This document shows, piece by piece, positions 49,565 through 58,515 of a stretch of 64,000 nucleotides of DNA. Each line of letters opens with the position of its first letter. The first letter of the stretch is position 1. The notes below the pieces were generated by a model that saw only the letters and a list, made by a program, of their open reading frames with translations, made no database searches and was not told the DNA's origin. The stretch spans positions 179,438-243,437 of the forward strand of contig NZ_CP009453.1 in NCBI RefSeq assembly GCF_001278035.1, written 5' to 3'. The DNA comes from Sphingopyxis sp. 113P3. GTDB lineage: Bacteria > Pseudomonadota > Alphaproteobacteria > Sphingomonadales > Sphingomonadaceae. A program made the position numbers and the translations under genes.

Positions 49565-51058
49565 ATGGACCTGAACGAACTCCTTGATGTCGCCCGCACC
49601 GCCGGCGAGCCCCAGCCGGTCGACAGAAGCAAGGTCGGCATGGGCGGCGTGGATCCGCTCGGTCTGCGCCAGATCAATTTCGGCCTGATGGACCGGGTGC
49701 TCCCTGACCTCAACAACGTCGCAAGCCACATCCGGCCCTATACGCTGATGGCCTGGGCCTGGCGGCGCGTCCGCCATATCCTCGAGCGCGGAAGGCGACA
49801 GAGCGCACAGGCCGAGGAGATGCGCGATTTCGTCGACCGGATCGAGGCGATCTACGCGTGGTCGCAGTTTCTGATCAATCCGAAAGCCGACATACCCGGA
49901 GCACAGGCCATGCGCCCGATGCTGGATACGGTGCGCTATCGTTTTGGCGGCGAGGAATGGGAAGCCCGGCGCAACATGAGACGCTATTCCACCGGCTTCA
50001 TATCGCCGCTGAACTACGGCCCAAGCCTGCGCACGATGGGCTGGTTGATCCCGGTCGAGGGCGCCGCTGGCATATTCCAGCCCGATCCTGCCCTCGAGCC
50101 GGTGCTCGACGCCTTCGAAAAACGCTTCGAGGGCGAGCTGGACCACGAGGCGTTCAATCGCTTCGGAAGCGTCAGCGTGAAGCGGGCGGACGCCGAGCGC
50201 TGGGGTAAACTCTGGACGATGGACAAGCCTCGCGCGGCCGAAGCGAAGGCCATGTTCGCCAGGCTCGGCGGCGAACGCGCGGCGCCGGCCCGCCAGAAAG
50301 GCGTGGCTCTGATTCTGGCGGCCGTTGCGGATCTGGCGGACGAGGAGGCGACGTACGAGGATATCAGAATGCGGATGGCCGATCGGGCCGACGCATGGAG
50401 CAACGCGAACGACCGCCCGATCGCGGCGGACGAATGGAGAGCGGTCCAGATCCGGCAGCTGTTCCGGCTCGCGCTCGAAGGTCTGTTCTATTGGACGATC
50501 GGCGCGCTTCTACCTGCCTCCCGTTCCACCCGGCAGCTCGCACAGGCCTTCATCGATGCCCTCGACGAGACGTCATTGGCGGATAGCGCTGGAGAGTGGA
50601 TTCTCGCGTCGAAGGACACCACAAATCCCGTCGAACATCTTCGCTCCCTGCAGAAAGTCCTTCGCGACCAGGAAAGGCTTCCTACTGCCATTGTCGCGGC
50701 CCTTGCTCTCTGCCTCCGCGAAGCGCCGAACCAGGGCCACCCATTCGAGAATCCCGATCGATTGCCCCTCAGCCGGGCCAGGAGGGAGGCGGAAAGCTGG
50801 CGTGAGCTCTCGCCGGCCGGTTTCGTCGGGCGCGTGCTCGAGATCTGGATCATGGCGCAGCATGCCTATTGGTCCGTCGGACGGGGCCTGGCCGACGCTC
50901 GAAATCGGGGCAAGACGATCCTCCGTTTGCGGATTGTCATGGACGAGGGCGGATGGACGCTGACGCCGGGCACGACGCGCCAGGGCAATCCTCCAGAGCC
51001 GACCCCGGACCGGCTCGAAACGGCGACGAATCTGCTCGTCGAATGCGGGCGCCTCTAG
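49565..51058 (+). CDS. DUF6361-like protein, partner of the PLD nuclease
   Basis: A 497-residue helical protein: VDPLGLRQINFGLMDRVLPDLNNVASHIRPYTLMAWAWRRV at the start, then YAWSQFLINPKADIPGAQAM and long helical stretches. No enzyme motif or membrane segment was seen. Its sequence fits proteins of DUF6361 as I recall them, often found beside PLD nucleases. ATG at 49565, six bases past the PLD stop. It ends before a strong terminator at 51170. Confidence 0.55.
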   Translation: MDLNELLDVARTAGEPQPVDRSKVGMGGVDPLGLRQINFGLMDRVLPDLNNVASHIRPYTLMAWAWRRVRHILERGRRQSAQAEEMRDFVDRIEAIYAWSQFLINPKADIPGAQAMRPMLDTVRYRFGGEEWEARRNMRRYSTGFISPLNYGPSLRTMGWLIPVEGAAGIFQPDPALEPVLDAFEKRFEGELDHEAFNRFGSVSVKRADAERWGKLWTMDKPRAAEAKAMFARLGGERAAPARQKGVALILAAVADLADEEATYEDIRMRMADRADAWSNANDRPIAADEWRAVQIRQLFRLALEGLFYWTIGALLPASRSTRQLAQAFIDALDETSLADSAGEWILASKDTTNPVEHLRSLQKVLRDQERLPTAIVAALALCLREAPNQGHPFENPDRLPLSRARREAESWRELSPAGFVGRVLEIWIMAQHAYWSVGRGLADARNRGKTILRLRIVMDEGGWTLTPGTTRQGNPPEPTPDRLETATNLLVECGRL

Positions 51059-51169
51059 CGACACGCGAGTGTCGCATCCGTGCAAGGAAATGCAGGCGCG
51101 TTACGATACGATCTTGCTGCGACCCGAGGGGCCTTCGAGTCGAAAGTTTCGGCGGCCTCCCACTCATAA

Positions 51170-51203
51170 AGCCTGCCTGGTCCTGCCGGGCAGGCTCTTT
51201 TTT
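51170..51203 (+). terminator. Rho-independent terminator of the PLD operon
   Basis: AGCCTGCC, an 11-base loop, GGCAGGCT, then C and six T. The clearest factor-independent terminator in the window. It lies 111 bases after the DUF6361-like stop. Confidence 0.8.
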
Positions 51204-51278
51204 CGCCTGCCGATCATTGTTCGTCCAAGTCCACATGCCGGAGCGGCGCGTGATCGAGGAATGTCTTCACCGCGTCTG

Positions 51279-51307
51279 CTTGAAAGCATTTGGCGGTCTC
51301 GCCATCT
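51279..51307 (+). promoter_or_regulatory. RpoH (heat-shock) type promoter of htpG
   Basis: CTTGAAA, 16 bases, CCATCT, 39 bases before the htpG ATG. The CTTGAAA box is a perfect sigma-32 -35 element and the -10 is partial. It explains heat-shock control of a plasmid-borne chaperone. Confidence 0.6.
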
Positions 51308-51346
51308 GATCGGCGATCGAAACCCAGGAGATTGTGGAAAGAAGCC

Positions 51347-53227
51347 ATGACGACGACGTTGGATGCTGCGCCTGAAACCCGTTCCTTCGAAACGGACGTT
51401 GCCAAGCTGCTGCACCTCATGGTGCACTCGGTCTATTCGGACAAAGATGTGTTCCTGCGCGAACTCATCTCGAACGCCGCCGATGCCTGCGAGAAGCTTC
51501 GCTATGAAATGCTGAGCCATCCCGAATTGGGCTCGGGCGAACTCCCGCGGATCACAGTGACACTCGACCTCGACCAGCGGCGGCTCATCGTCGAGGACAA
51601 TGGCATCGGCATGAACGAGGCCGAGATGATCGAGGCGCTCGGCACGATTGCGCGATCGGGGACCAAAGCCTTCATGGAACGCGTCGCTTCGGCGAAAGAC
51701 GCTGAAGGCGCGCAGCTGATTGGGCAGTTCGGCGTCGGTTTCTATTCGGCGTTCATGGTCGCCGACAAAGTCGACGTGTTCTCGCGAAGGGCCGGTGGGG
51801 ATACCGCGGCGCATTGGTCGTCGGACGGTCTTGGGACCTACAGCGTCGAGATTGCCGAGCTTGCGGATGCCCCCACGCATGGCACCCGGGTCGTGCTGGA
51901 GCTCAAGGAAGACGCGGCCCAATATGCGCAGCGCTTCAACTCCGAAGGGATCATCAAGGCGCAGTCGGGCCACGTCCCCGTGCCGATCTTCCTGCTGGAG
52001 AAGCCCGATGCTGAGCCGGTCCAGATAGGCGACGGCGCCGCCCTTTGGACGAAGCCAAAGTCCGAAATTAGCGAAGAGGATTACACCGACTTCTACCGCA
52101 GCGTGGCCGGGCAGTTCGACAAGCCTGCGCTTACGCTGCACTATCGGGCCGAGGGTCTGCACGAATATTCCGTCCTCGCCTTCATTCCGGAGATGAAGCC
52201 TTTCGACCTGTTCGACCCGGAACGTCACGGGCGGATGAAGCTCTATGTCAAACGGGTCTTCATCACCGACGAAGCCGAAATCCTGCCTCGTTACCTCCGG
52301 TTCGTGCGCGGTCTCGTCGACTCCAGCGACATTCCCCTGAACGTGTCGCGGGAGATGATCCAGGAGAGCCCCGTGCTGGCCGCGATCCAGAAGGGCGTGG
52401 CGAACCGGCTGCTGTCGGAGCTCGAGAAGCTCTCGACGAATGACGCCGATGCTTACCAGCAATTCTGGATGAATTTCGGGGCGGTGCTGAAGGAGGGGCT
52501 GTACGAGGACTATGGCCGGCGCGAAACGCTGCTGGGTCTGGCGCGCTTCAAGACGACGACCTCCGGCACCGAGTGGCGTTCGCTGAAGGACTATGTCGCG
52601 GCGATCAAGGAAAACCAGACGGCGATCTACTATGCGACCGGACCCGATCTCGATCGTCTGGCGTCCTCGCCTCAGCTCGAGGGCTTCCGGGCTCGCGGGA
52701 TAGAGGTGCTGCTGCTGACGGATCAGGTGGACAGTTTCTGGGTGACCGCGGGACTGGACTTCGAAGGGAAGCCCTTCAAGTCCGTGACGCAGGGCTCGGC
52801 CGATCTCGGGCTCATACCTTTGACCGAAGGCGATGCGCCGGCCGCCTCCACGTCCGATGAGGTTTCCGGCTTCATCGAGTTCGTGAAGGAGGTGCTCAAG
52901 GACGAGGTGTCGGACGTGCGGGCCTCCGAGCGACTCACCGAAAGCGCGGCATGCCTGGTTGCGCCCGAACACGGAATGGACAGACAGCTCGAGAAGCTGC
53001 TGGCAGCCTCTGGGCGTGGCGGGACGGCGGCACGGCCCGTGTTGGAGATCAACCCTCGTCACGATCTTGTGCAGAAGCTTGCCGGCCTTGCTGCAGATGC
53101 GGACCTGCGCGAGGACTCGGCTCGGCTGCTTCTCGACGAGGCGCGGATTGCCGATGGTGAGCTTCCGGCCGATCCGCGCGGTTTCGCCGCCCGATTGGGA
53201 AGGATCTGGACGAAGGCGCTCGCATAG
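51347..53227 (+). CDS. htpG: Hsp90-family chaperone HtpG
   Basis: A 626-residue protein of normal length. N-terminal ATPase: FLRELISNAADACEKLRY, VEDNGIGMNEAEMIEALGTIARSGTKAF and IGQFGVGFYSAFMVAD. Middle domain: FIPEMKPFDLFD, LYVKRVFITDEAEILPRYLRFVRGLVDSSDIPLNVSREMIQES. A C-terminal dimer domain follows. The start has GGAAAGAAG upstream. It is between a nuclease operon and backbone genes rather than in a chaperone locus, so it is an accessory copy. Confidence 0.95.
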   Translation: MTTTLDAAPETRSFETDVAKLLHLMVHSVYSDKDVFLRELISNAADACEKLRYEMLSHPELGSGELPRITVTLDLDQRRLIVEDNGIGMNEAEMIEALGTIARSGTKAFMERVASAKDAEGAQLIGQFGVGFYSAFMVADKVDVFSRRAGGDTAAHWSSDGLGTYSVEIAELADAPTHGTRVVLELKEDAAQYAQRFNSEGIIKAQSGHVPVPIFLLEKPDAEPVQIGDGAALWTKPKSEISEEDYTDFYRSVAGQFDKPALTLHYRAEGLHEYSVLAFIPEMKPFDLFDPERHGRMKLYVKRVFITDEAEILPRYLRFVRGLVDSSDIPLNVSREMIQESPVLAAIQKGVANRLLSELEKLSTNDADAYQQFWMNFGAVLKEGLYEDYGRRETLLGLARFKTTTSGTEWRSLKDYVAAIKENQTAIYYATGPDLDRLASSPQLEGFRARGIEVLLLTDQVDSFWVTAGLDFEGKPFKSVTQGSADLGLIPLTEGDAPAASTSDEVSGFIEFVKEVLKDEVSDVRASERLTESAACLVAPEHGMDRQLEKLLAASGRGGTAARPVLEINPRHDLVQKLAGLAADADLREDSARLLLDEARIADGELPADPRGFAARLGRIWTKALA

Positions 53228-53267
53228 CGCCTGCCCGGAGGTCTGGGTGCGGTCCCCGGGGCGGCGC

Positions 53268-54029
53268 TCAGACCGTGCTAACGCCGGGATCAAACGCTGC
53301 CTCGTAGAGGGCGCGTCTCACCGGCTCGTCGAGATAGCCGTCCTGTTCGACCCGGAGCGCGGAGGGAAAGACGTCGCCGCCGGCGAGCCACGCCGATTCC
53401 GCATCCGGATGCGAAACCGCATCGGCAAGCGCGGTCGCAAGATCGAACCTGTCGGTGCAATAACCGGCGTTGAGGAGCGCTCCCTGAAGCGCGATTTCAT
53501 AGGCTGCGCGCAGGGCGACCGATGCGAGCGCAGAGGGGATGACGGCTTCGTCCGGAAGGCTGCAGGCGAGCCGGCACTGGTCCGCGTCGAGCGACATGGT
53601 GGTGCGGCAGACGATCGGACGGCTGGGATGCGCCGTGCAGAGACCATCGGCGAGGACCGCGCAGGGCGCCAGACTCTCCAGGAGCGGTTTATCCCAGCCC
53701 TCACGGCGCCGCCTGGCCAATGCCGGAATGCCATCCGTCACGCCGGTGGGCAGATTTCGCGCGAGGAAGAGGATTTCCGGCGCTGTCGCCGAGACGCGGG
53801 TGTGGCAACACCAGGCACAGCGCGGACCGCATGCCGCTTCGGTCCAAACCTGCTCGGGCGTTCGCCGCTCGATCGCGTCATAGAGATAGCCGAAGAGCGG
53901 ATCGAGGGTGCGGGCGGAGCGGGCCTCGTCGATGAATCCCCTTAGTGCGCGCATCTCCCGAACGATCTCGCTATCGGGGCGAATGTAAGGCTGTACCTCG
54001 CCGCGAGACGAGGAATCCACGTCCGTCAC
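53268..54029 (-). CDS. YkgJ-family cysteine-cluster protein
   Basis: A 253-residue protein with CGPRCAWCCHTRVSATAPEI (about residues 67-86), CAVLADGLCTAHPSRPIVCR and a later SLDADQCRLAC. This is the CxxxCxxCC...C....C....RP..CR pattern of the YkgJ/Fe-S or zinc-chelating cluster family. Function is unknown; it may load or scavenge metal. The 138 AT-rich bases from 54030 to 54167 probably hold its promoter. Confidence 0.8.
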   Translation of the reverse strand: MTDVDSSSRGEVQPYIRPDSEIVREMRALRGFIDEARSARTLDPLFGYLYDAIERRTPEQVWTEAACGPRCAWCCHTRVSATAPEILFLARNLPTGVTDGIPALARRRREGWDKPLLESLAPCAVLADGLCTAHPSRPIVCRTTMSLDADQCRLACSLPDEAVIPSALASVALRAAYEIALQGALLNAGYCTDRFDLATALADAVSHPDAESAWLAGGDVFPSALRVEQDGYLDEPVRRALYEAAFDPGVSTV

Positions 54030-54167
54030 GGCATGATCTTCCTGTTACACTATCGTTATTTGCCCGCAACGAGCCTGATAGGTTATTTTCGGGCAATCCG
54101 CCACATCGCGCCGTCCATTTCTTGTGATTTTACACGAGTTTACAACTGCGAGCCCCCCGCTCCATCG

Positions 54168-56003
54168 CTAGGCGAGAAGCTGACCGAGGACGGCTTCCGC
54201 GGTCGCCATCGGCACGAACATGCGCGTGCGATACTGGATCACCTCGGTGAAGCAGCCGATCGACTTGAGCCAGGGCAAGCGGTCGTGCGGGCAACCCACG
54301 AGTTCGATCCGCTGGGAGCCGTTGACGACCGAGCGCTTGATGGTGAGCGGGAACGGATGTGAGACGTCGACGCTGCGCCCGGACGTGACCGCCTTGGCGA
54401 CGGCGTCCGCCGGCAGCGCCTCGGAACGATCGATGCCGAGCTTGGTGAACAGCTGAGGCACGTGATCGTCGAACACGAGACGGCCGAGCCAGGAGTGCCC
54501 TTCGCCATCGACGATGCGGTTCACCGCCATATGATCGCTCGGCAGCGCCGACCAGATCGGCAGAAGCAGGCCCGTCGCGAGCCGGATCGTCTCGCTGTCG
54601 ACGGTCTGCCGGGCGGCCTCCACCTCGTCCGACCAGGTTGCCGTGAAGGCGTCGCGCGTCACCTCCTCCCAGGAGGATTCGTAGAGATCGTCCTCGCGCA
54701 TATATTCGTTGCGCGTGGGCCGCATCATCTCGACGCGGGGGATCGGCGTGCCCTCCTTTTCCTCCATGAGCGAACGCGCCCGTGTCCTGAGCGCAACCTT
54801 GCCCGACTTGCGGTTGATCATGAAGCCGGCACTGGCATCGCCGTCGGCGATCCGCAGGATGCGCTCGAGCGAGACCGGGTTGCGGCGTCGCGCGATCTCG
54901 ATGGTGAGCAGATGCGAGGTTGCGCCCGTGCGGGGATCGGTCCGCAGCACCACGTCGTCGATCAGCGTGGCCTTGTCGACGAGGATCGTCTCGACGCCGA
55001 CATCGAGGCGGCCGGCTTCGCGCGCGGCCGAGACGCGGGTTTCGATCAGCGACAGGAATTCGTCGAAGATATTGTTCTGCAGCGCGATCGGCAGGGCGAG
55101 GATGCGATTCAGCCAGCGCTGGATGGGCGGCATCTCGTCCTTGAGGACGCCATCCTTGTCGCAGAGCTCCAGGCCGGTGCGATGCTGGAAATCGTCAAGC
55201 GTGGTGCTCGAGAGCTTGCCGGCCGCGAGCAGGTCGAACCAGGAGAGGAGCGCGGCGCAGGCATATTCGCTTTCGAGATTGTCGGCCGGGTCGAAGAGCC
55301 CCTGCCCGCCCGTCTGCCGCTGGCCGCGCGTCAGCGCCCCGAGGCTGTCGAGGCGCCGCGCGATCGTGCTGGTGAAGCGCAGCTCGCCCTTGCAGTCGGT
55401 GGTCACCGGCCGGAACAGCGGCGTTGTCGCCTGATGGGTTCGGTGGGTTCGGCCGAGCCCCTGGATCGCGCGATCGGCGCGCCAACCGGGTTCGAGGAGC
55501 AGGTGGACGCGCTGTTCCTGGTTCATGACGTCGAGCGAGGCATGATAGCTGCGGCCCGTACCGCCGGCGTCGGAGAAGACCAGCATCCGCTTTTTGCCGG
55601 CCATGAAGGCCGCGGCCTCCGCCTGGCTGGTCCGCGCCGAGCGGCTTTCGAGCTTCTGGCGCCCGTCGCTTGCGGTGATGAGCCGCTTGGTGCGACCGGT
55701 GACCTCGGCGACATTGTCATGGCCGAAATGCTCGAGCAGCGCATCGAGCGCCGACATGATCGGGGGCATGGCGCAGAGCGTCTCGATCAGCGCGTCGCGT
55801 GCGGCCTGGGCCTCGGGATTGTAGACCGGGTGCCCGTCGTCATTCACCATCGGAAGTGAGCGCGGCGTGCCGGTATCATCCTTGAAGACGCGCATCTGCC
55901 GGGTCGGGAAGGCACGCTCGAGGTAATCGATGATGTATTCTTTGCAGTCGCAGTTTATGTCGAGCGTGGCGGCGGTAGGCGCAGGTTTCCTTCGGTTTTC
56001 CAT
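54168..56003 (-). CDS. Helicase C-terminal half of the split methylase-helicase gene
   Basis: 611 residues. The first 23 (MENRRKPAPTAATLDINC...) come from the terminal repeat of the RIT element, which supplies a GGAG site and ATG; host sequence starts at IIDYLERAFPTRQ. Then come AFMAGKKRMLVFSDAGGTGRSYHASLD and the helicase C motif RADRAIQGLGRTHRTHQ, typical of strawberry-notch-like NTPases. The N-terminal half is at 59654-62104, read up to REY. The half may be re-expressed from the repeat. Activity without the Walker A half is unlikely unless both halves associate. Confidence 0.75.
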   Translation of the reverse strand: MENRRKPAPTAATLDINCDCKEYIIDYLERAFPTRQMRVFKDDTGTPRSLPMVNDDGHPVYNPEAQAARDALIETLCAMPPIMSALDALLEHFGHDNVAEVTGRTKRLITASDGRQKLESRSARTSQAEAAAFMAGKKRMLVFSDAGGTGRSYHASLDVMNQEQRVHLLLEPGWRADRAIQGLGRTHRTHQATTPLFRPVTTDCKGELRFTSTIARRLDSLGALTRGQRQTGGQGLFDPADNLESEYACAALLSWFDLLAAGKLSSTTLDDFQHRTGLELCDKDGVLKDEMPPIQRWLNRILALPIALQNNIFDEFLSLIETRVSAAREAGRLDVGVETILVDKATLIDDVVLRTDPRTGATSHLLTIEIARRRNPVSLERILRIADGDASAGFMINRKSGKVALRTRARSLMEEKEGTPIPRVEMMRPTRNEYMREDDLYESSWEEVTRDAFTATWSDEVEAARQTVDSETIRLATGLLLPIWSALPSDHMAVNRIVDGEGHSWLGRLVFDDHVPQLFTKLGIDRSEALPADAVAKAVTSGRSVDVSHPFPLTIKRSVVNGSQRIELVGCPHDRLPWLKSIGCFTEVIQYRTRMFVPMATAEAVLGQLLA

Positions 56004-56020
56004 GATTTCACTCCAGATAA
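55935..56020. repeat. RIT left terminal inverted repeat
   Basis: 86 bases from GTATTCTTTGC to CTCCAGATAA, inverted copy at 59548-59633 with two differences. Read outward (minus strand) it has GGAGTGAAATC-ATG and 23 open codons that enter the host gene in frame. Confidence 0.9.
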
Positions 56021-56059
56021 CTACGGTTCCGTCGACCTCAGCAAGTCGAAGGAGCCAAC

Positions 56060-57607
56060 ATGCGAACACGATCATCACTGCCGTTTCGGACTACCCCGCT
56101 CCGGGTCGAAGACCCGCCCAGTCACGGCGCTCTTCTCACCGCATTTCTCTCCTCTCTGGCCCTCGACGAGAAGTCAGGCTGTGCGGTTCTGTTTGGCGCG
56201 GCGGTCCGCCATTTCCTGCATTGGCTGGAACGGCATAGGACCGCGATCCGCACGATTGACGATCAGGCTGTCCGACGGTTCGAGAAGCATCGGTGCCGGT
56301 GCCACCGGTATTCGGCGCAGCAAGCGCACTACAAGGCTGACCAAGCAGCAAGGGTGAGGCGCTTCGTCCGGTTCCTCGAAGATCAAGGCTACGTCGAAGT
56401 CGACGACGGGATCGACGATCTGCCACGGCACCTCGCCGACTATTCCGATGCGATCGGCCGCCTGCAACTCGCCGAGGGACCCGCGCAGGCCTATCGGTCC
56501 GAGGCCGAGCATTTCATGGCCTGGCTTCGCATTACGCGACGCCAATGGATCGATATCGACGACACGATCATCGACCAGTACGCTGCGCATGATTGCCGAT
56601 GCCCGGTATGGCGCAAGCGCGGCAAGCTGGTCGCCACGGGCACGAAGCGGCGGCGGCGATGCGCACGGCACTTCGTCGAGTTCCTGCGAGGCCGCGGTGT
56701 CATCCCATCGGTTGAACCGGTGGCTGACGATGACCCGCACATGTCGGCTTACCTCACGTGGCTCAAGCAACATCGCGGCGCCACCGATGAGACGATCCGG
56801 CGCTACCGGACCGATATCAGACGGCTCATGCCGATGCTGGGCGAGCCTTCGCAATGGGATGCCGCCGGACTCAGGAGCGCATTCCAACGACGAAGCAAGG
56901 AGACGCCGGGCTCGGCATCGCTGCTCGTCACGATAATGAGGAGCTACATCCGGTTTCTGGTCGTGCGTGGCGAGTGCCGGCCTGCATTGTTGCATGCAGT
57001 TCCATCAGTGCAGCGCTACCGCCTTTCGACGCTGCCGCGCCACGTCGACCCGGCAACGATCGAGAGGATCATTGCGGCCTGCCCGACAGATCGTCCGGTA
57101 GAAGTCCGGGACAAGGCCATCATTCTCCTGCTCGCCAGGCTCGGCCTGAGGGCTGCCGATGTTCAGGACATGCGTCTCGACGACATCGACTGGCGGTCCG
57201 GCCACCTGACGGTCAAGGGCAAGACGCGTCGACCGGACCGTCTGCCATTGCCGCAGGATGTCGGCGACGCGATCTTGGCATATCTTGCGGCAGCCCGCCC
57301 GGAGGCCGCCGAAGAGCATCTGTTCCTGCGTGCACAAGCACCGTTTCGGCCATTCCGCTCGTCCGCCGAGATCGCGGGCATCGTCGCTCGAACGCGCGAC
57401 CGCGGTGGGATCGAAGGAGTGCCGACCGGGTCGCACATATTCCGGCATTCGCTTGCCACCAACCTGCTGCGCGCGGGCGCAGGCCTGGAGTCCGTTGGGA
57501 CCATCCTGCGTCACAGCTCGCCTGAGACCACTGCCATCTACGCCAAGGTCGATTTGCCGATGCTCATGAAGATCGCGCAGCCCTGGCCCGGAGATCTGCC
57601 ATGTTGA
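56060..57607 (+). CDS. ritA: RIT recombinase A
   Basis: A 515-residue tyrosine recombinase. Catalytic marks: LLLARLGLRAADVQDM (Arg I), GSHIFRHSLATNLL and LRHSSPETTAIYAKVD (nucleophile Tyr). The N-terminal part has two similar units with HRCRCHRYS (about 78) and HDCRCPVWRKRG (about 180), which looks like an internal duplication and may bind zinc. The stop overlaps ritB. Confidence 0.88.
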   Translation: MRTRSSLPFRTTPLRVEDPPSHGALLTAFLSSLALDEKSGCAVLFGAAVRHFLHWLERHRTAIRTIDDQAVRRFEKHRCRCHRYSAQQAHYKADQAARVRRFVRFLEDQGYVEVDDGIDDLPRHLADYSDAIGRLQLAEGPAQAYRSEAEHFMAWLRITRRQWIDIDDTIIDQYAAHDCRCPVWRKRGKLVATGTKRRRRCARHFVEFLRGRGVIPSVEPVADDDPHMSAYLTWLKQHRGATDETIRRYRTDIRRLMPMLGEPSQWDAAGLRSAFQRRSKETPGSASLLVTIMRSYIRFLVVRGECRPALLHAVPSVQRYRLSTLPRHVDPATIERIIAACPTDRPVEVRDKAIILLLARLGLRAADVQDMRLDDIDWRSGHLTVKGKTRRPDRLPLPQDVGDAILAYLAAARPEAAEEHLFLRAQAPFRPFRSSAEIAGIVARTRDRGGIEGVPTGSHIFRHSLATNLLRAGAGLESVGTILRHSSPETTAIYAKVDLPMLMKIAQPWPGDLPC

Positions 57608-58515
57608 ACACACACATCTCAAGATACGTCGCTTTGCATCGCAGCCTGGGTCGGAAGTATTCCGAACAGGACCGGATGCTCCGTCAGTACGCTGGCTACG
57701 CCGAGGGTTTCGGCGATCGGCACACTCAGGTCCAGCGCATCTATGACTGGTGCTACACGTCGAGCTCACAATATGTGGCCCGTCGCAGGTTCGACACTGC
57801 GCGCAACTTCAGCCTTTTCGCTCACGCCGAAGATTCAGACCACGAAGTTCCGCCTGCCGGCGTCTTCGGCCGGGGAAAACGGCCACGCCCGACGCCGACC
57901 ATCATTGAACCGGACCAGGTGCAGGCAATCATGACTGCAGCATTGGGCGTTCCACCCCAAGGCACGATCAGCCCATACACATACCATTACCTGTTCGGCC
58001 TGCTCGCTGCGACAGGTCTCCGGATTTCCGAGGCCCTCGCGTTACAATGCGCCGATCTGGTCGAGGATGGCCTGATCGTCCGCAACGGCAAGTTCGGCAA
58101 GCAGCGGCTTGTAGCGTTGCAGCCATCGACGCGCCAAGCACTTGAAGCCTATCTCGCCCTCCGCGAGAAGCACGCGGCCAGGGGCCGCGACCTGTTCGTC
58201 ACTATCCGGGGGCGGGCACCGCACAAGGTGCGCGCCCACGTGGTGTTCGTCAGATTGGCCCGGCTTCTCGGATATCGTGGGCCGACCGGTACGGCGGGCA
58301 TGCGACTCCACGATTTGCGGCACACCTTCGCTGTCCGTTCACTGGAGTCATGTCCGCCCGACAGGGAAGCCATCGCCCACCACATGGCCGGTCTCAGTGT
58401 CTATCTGGGGCACGCGTCGGTCGCCAACACATACTGGTATCTCGAGGCCACCCCGGTGCTACTGCGCGACATCGCAGCTGCCAGCGAGCAGCTTTACCTG
58501 GGAGAAGCGGCATGA
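57601..58515 (+). CDS. ritB: RIT recombinase B
   Basis: A 304-residue tyrosine recombinase: short N-terminal domain, LLAATGLRISEALALQ (Arg I), MRLHDLRHTFAVRSL and VYLGHASVANTYWYLEATP (Tyr). It overlaps ritA by seven bases and ritC by four, so the three are made together. Confidence 0.9.
   Translation: MLNTHISRYVALHRSLGRKYSEQDRMLRQYAGYAEGFGDRHTQVQRIYDWCYTSSSQYVARRRFDTARNFSLFAHAEDSDHEVPPAGVFGRGKRPRPTPTIIEPDQVQAIMTAALGVPPQGTISPYTYHYLFGLLAATGLRISEALALQCADLVEDGLIVRNGKFGKQRLVALQPSTRQALEAYLALREKHAARGRDLFVTIRGRAPHKVRAHVVFVRLARLLGYRGPTGTAGMRLHDLRHTFAVRSLESCPPDREAIAHHMAGLSVYLGHASVANTYWYLEATPVLLRDIAAASEQLYLGEAA

Noticed and set aside
51164..53293. 709-residue open frame on the minus strand opposite htpG
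   Set aside because: It is a shadow of the high-GC htpG coding sequence; no family features, while the plus strand is a full Hsp90.
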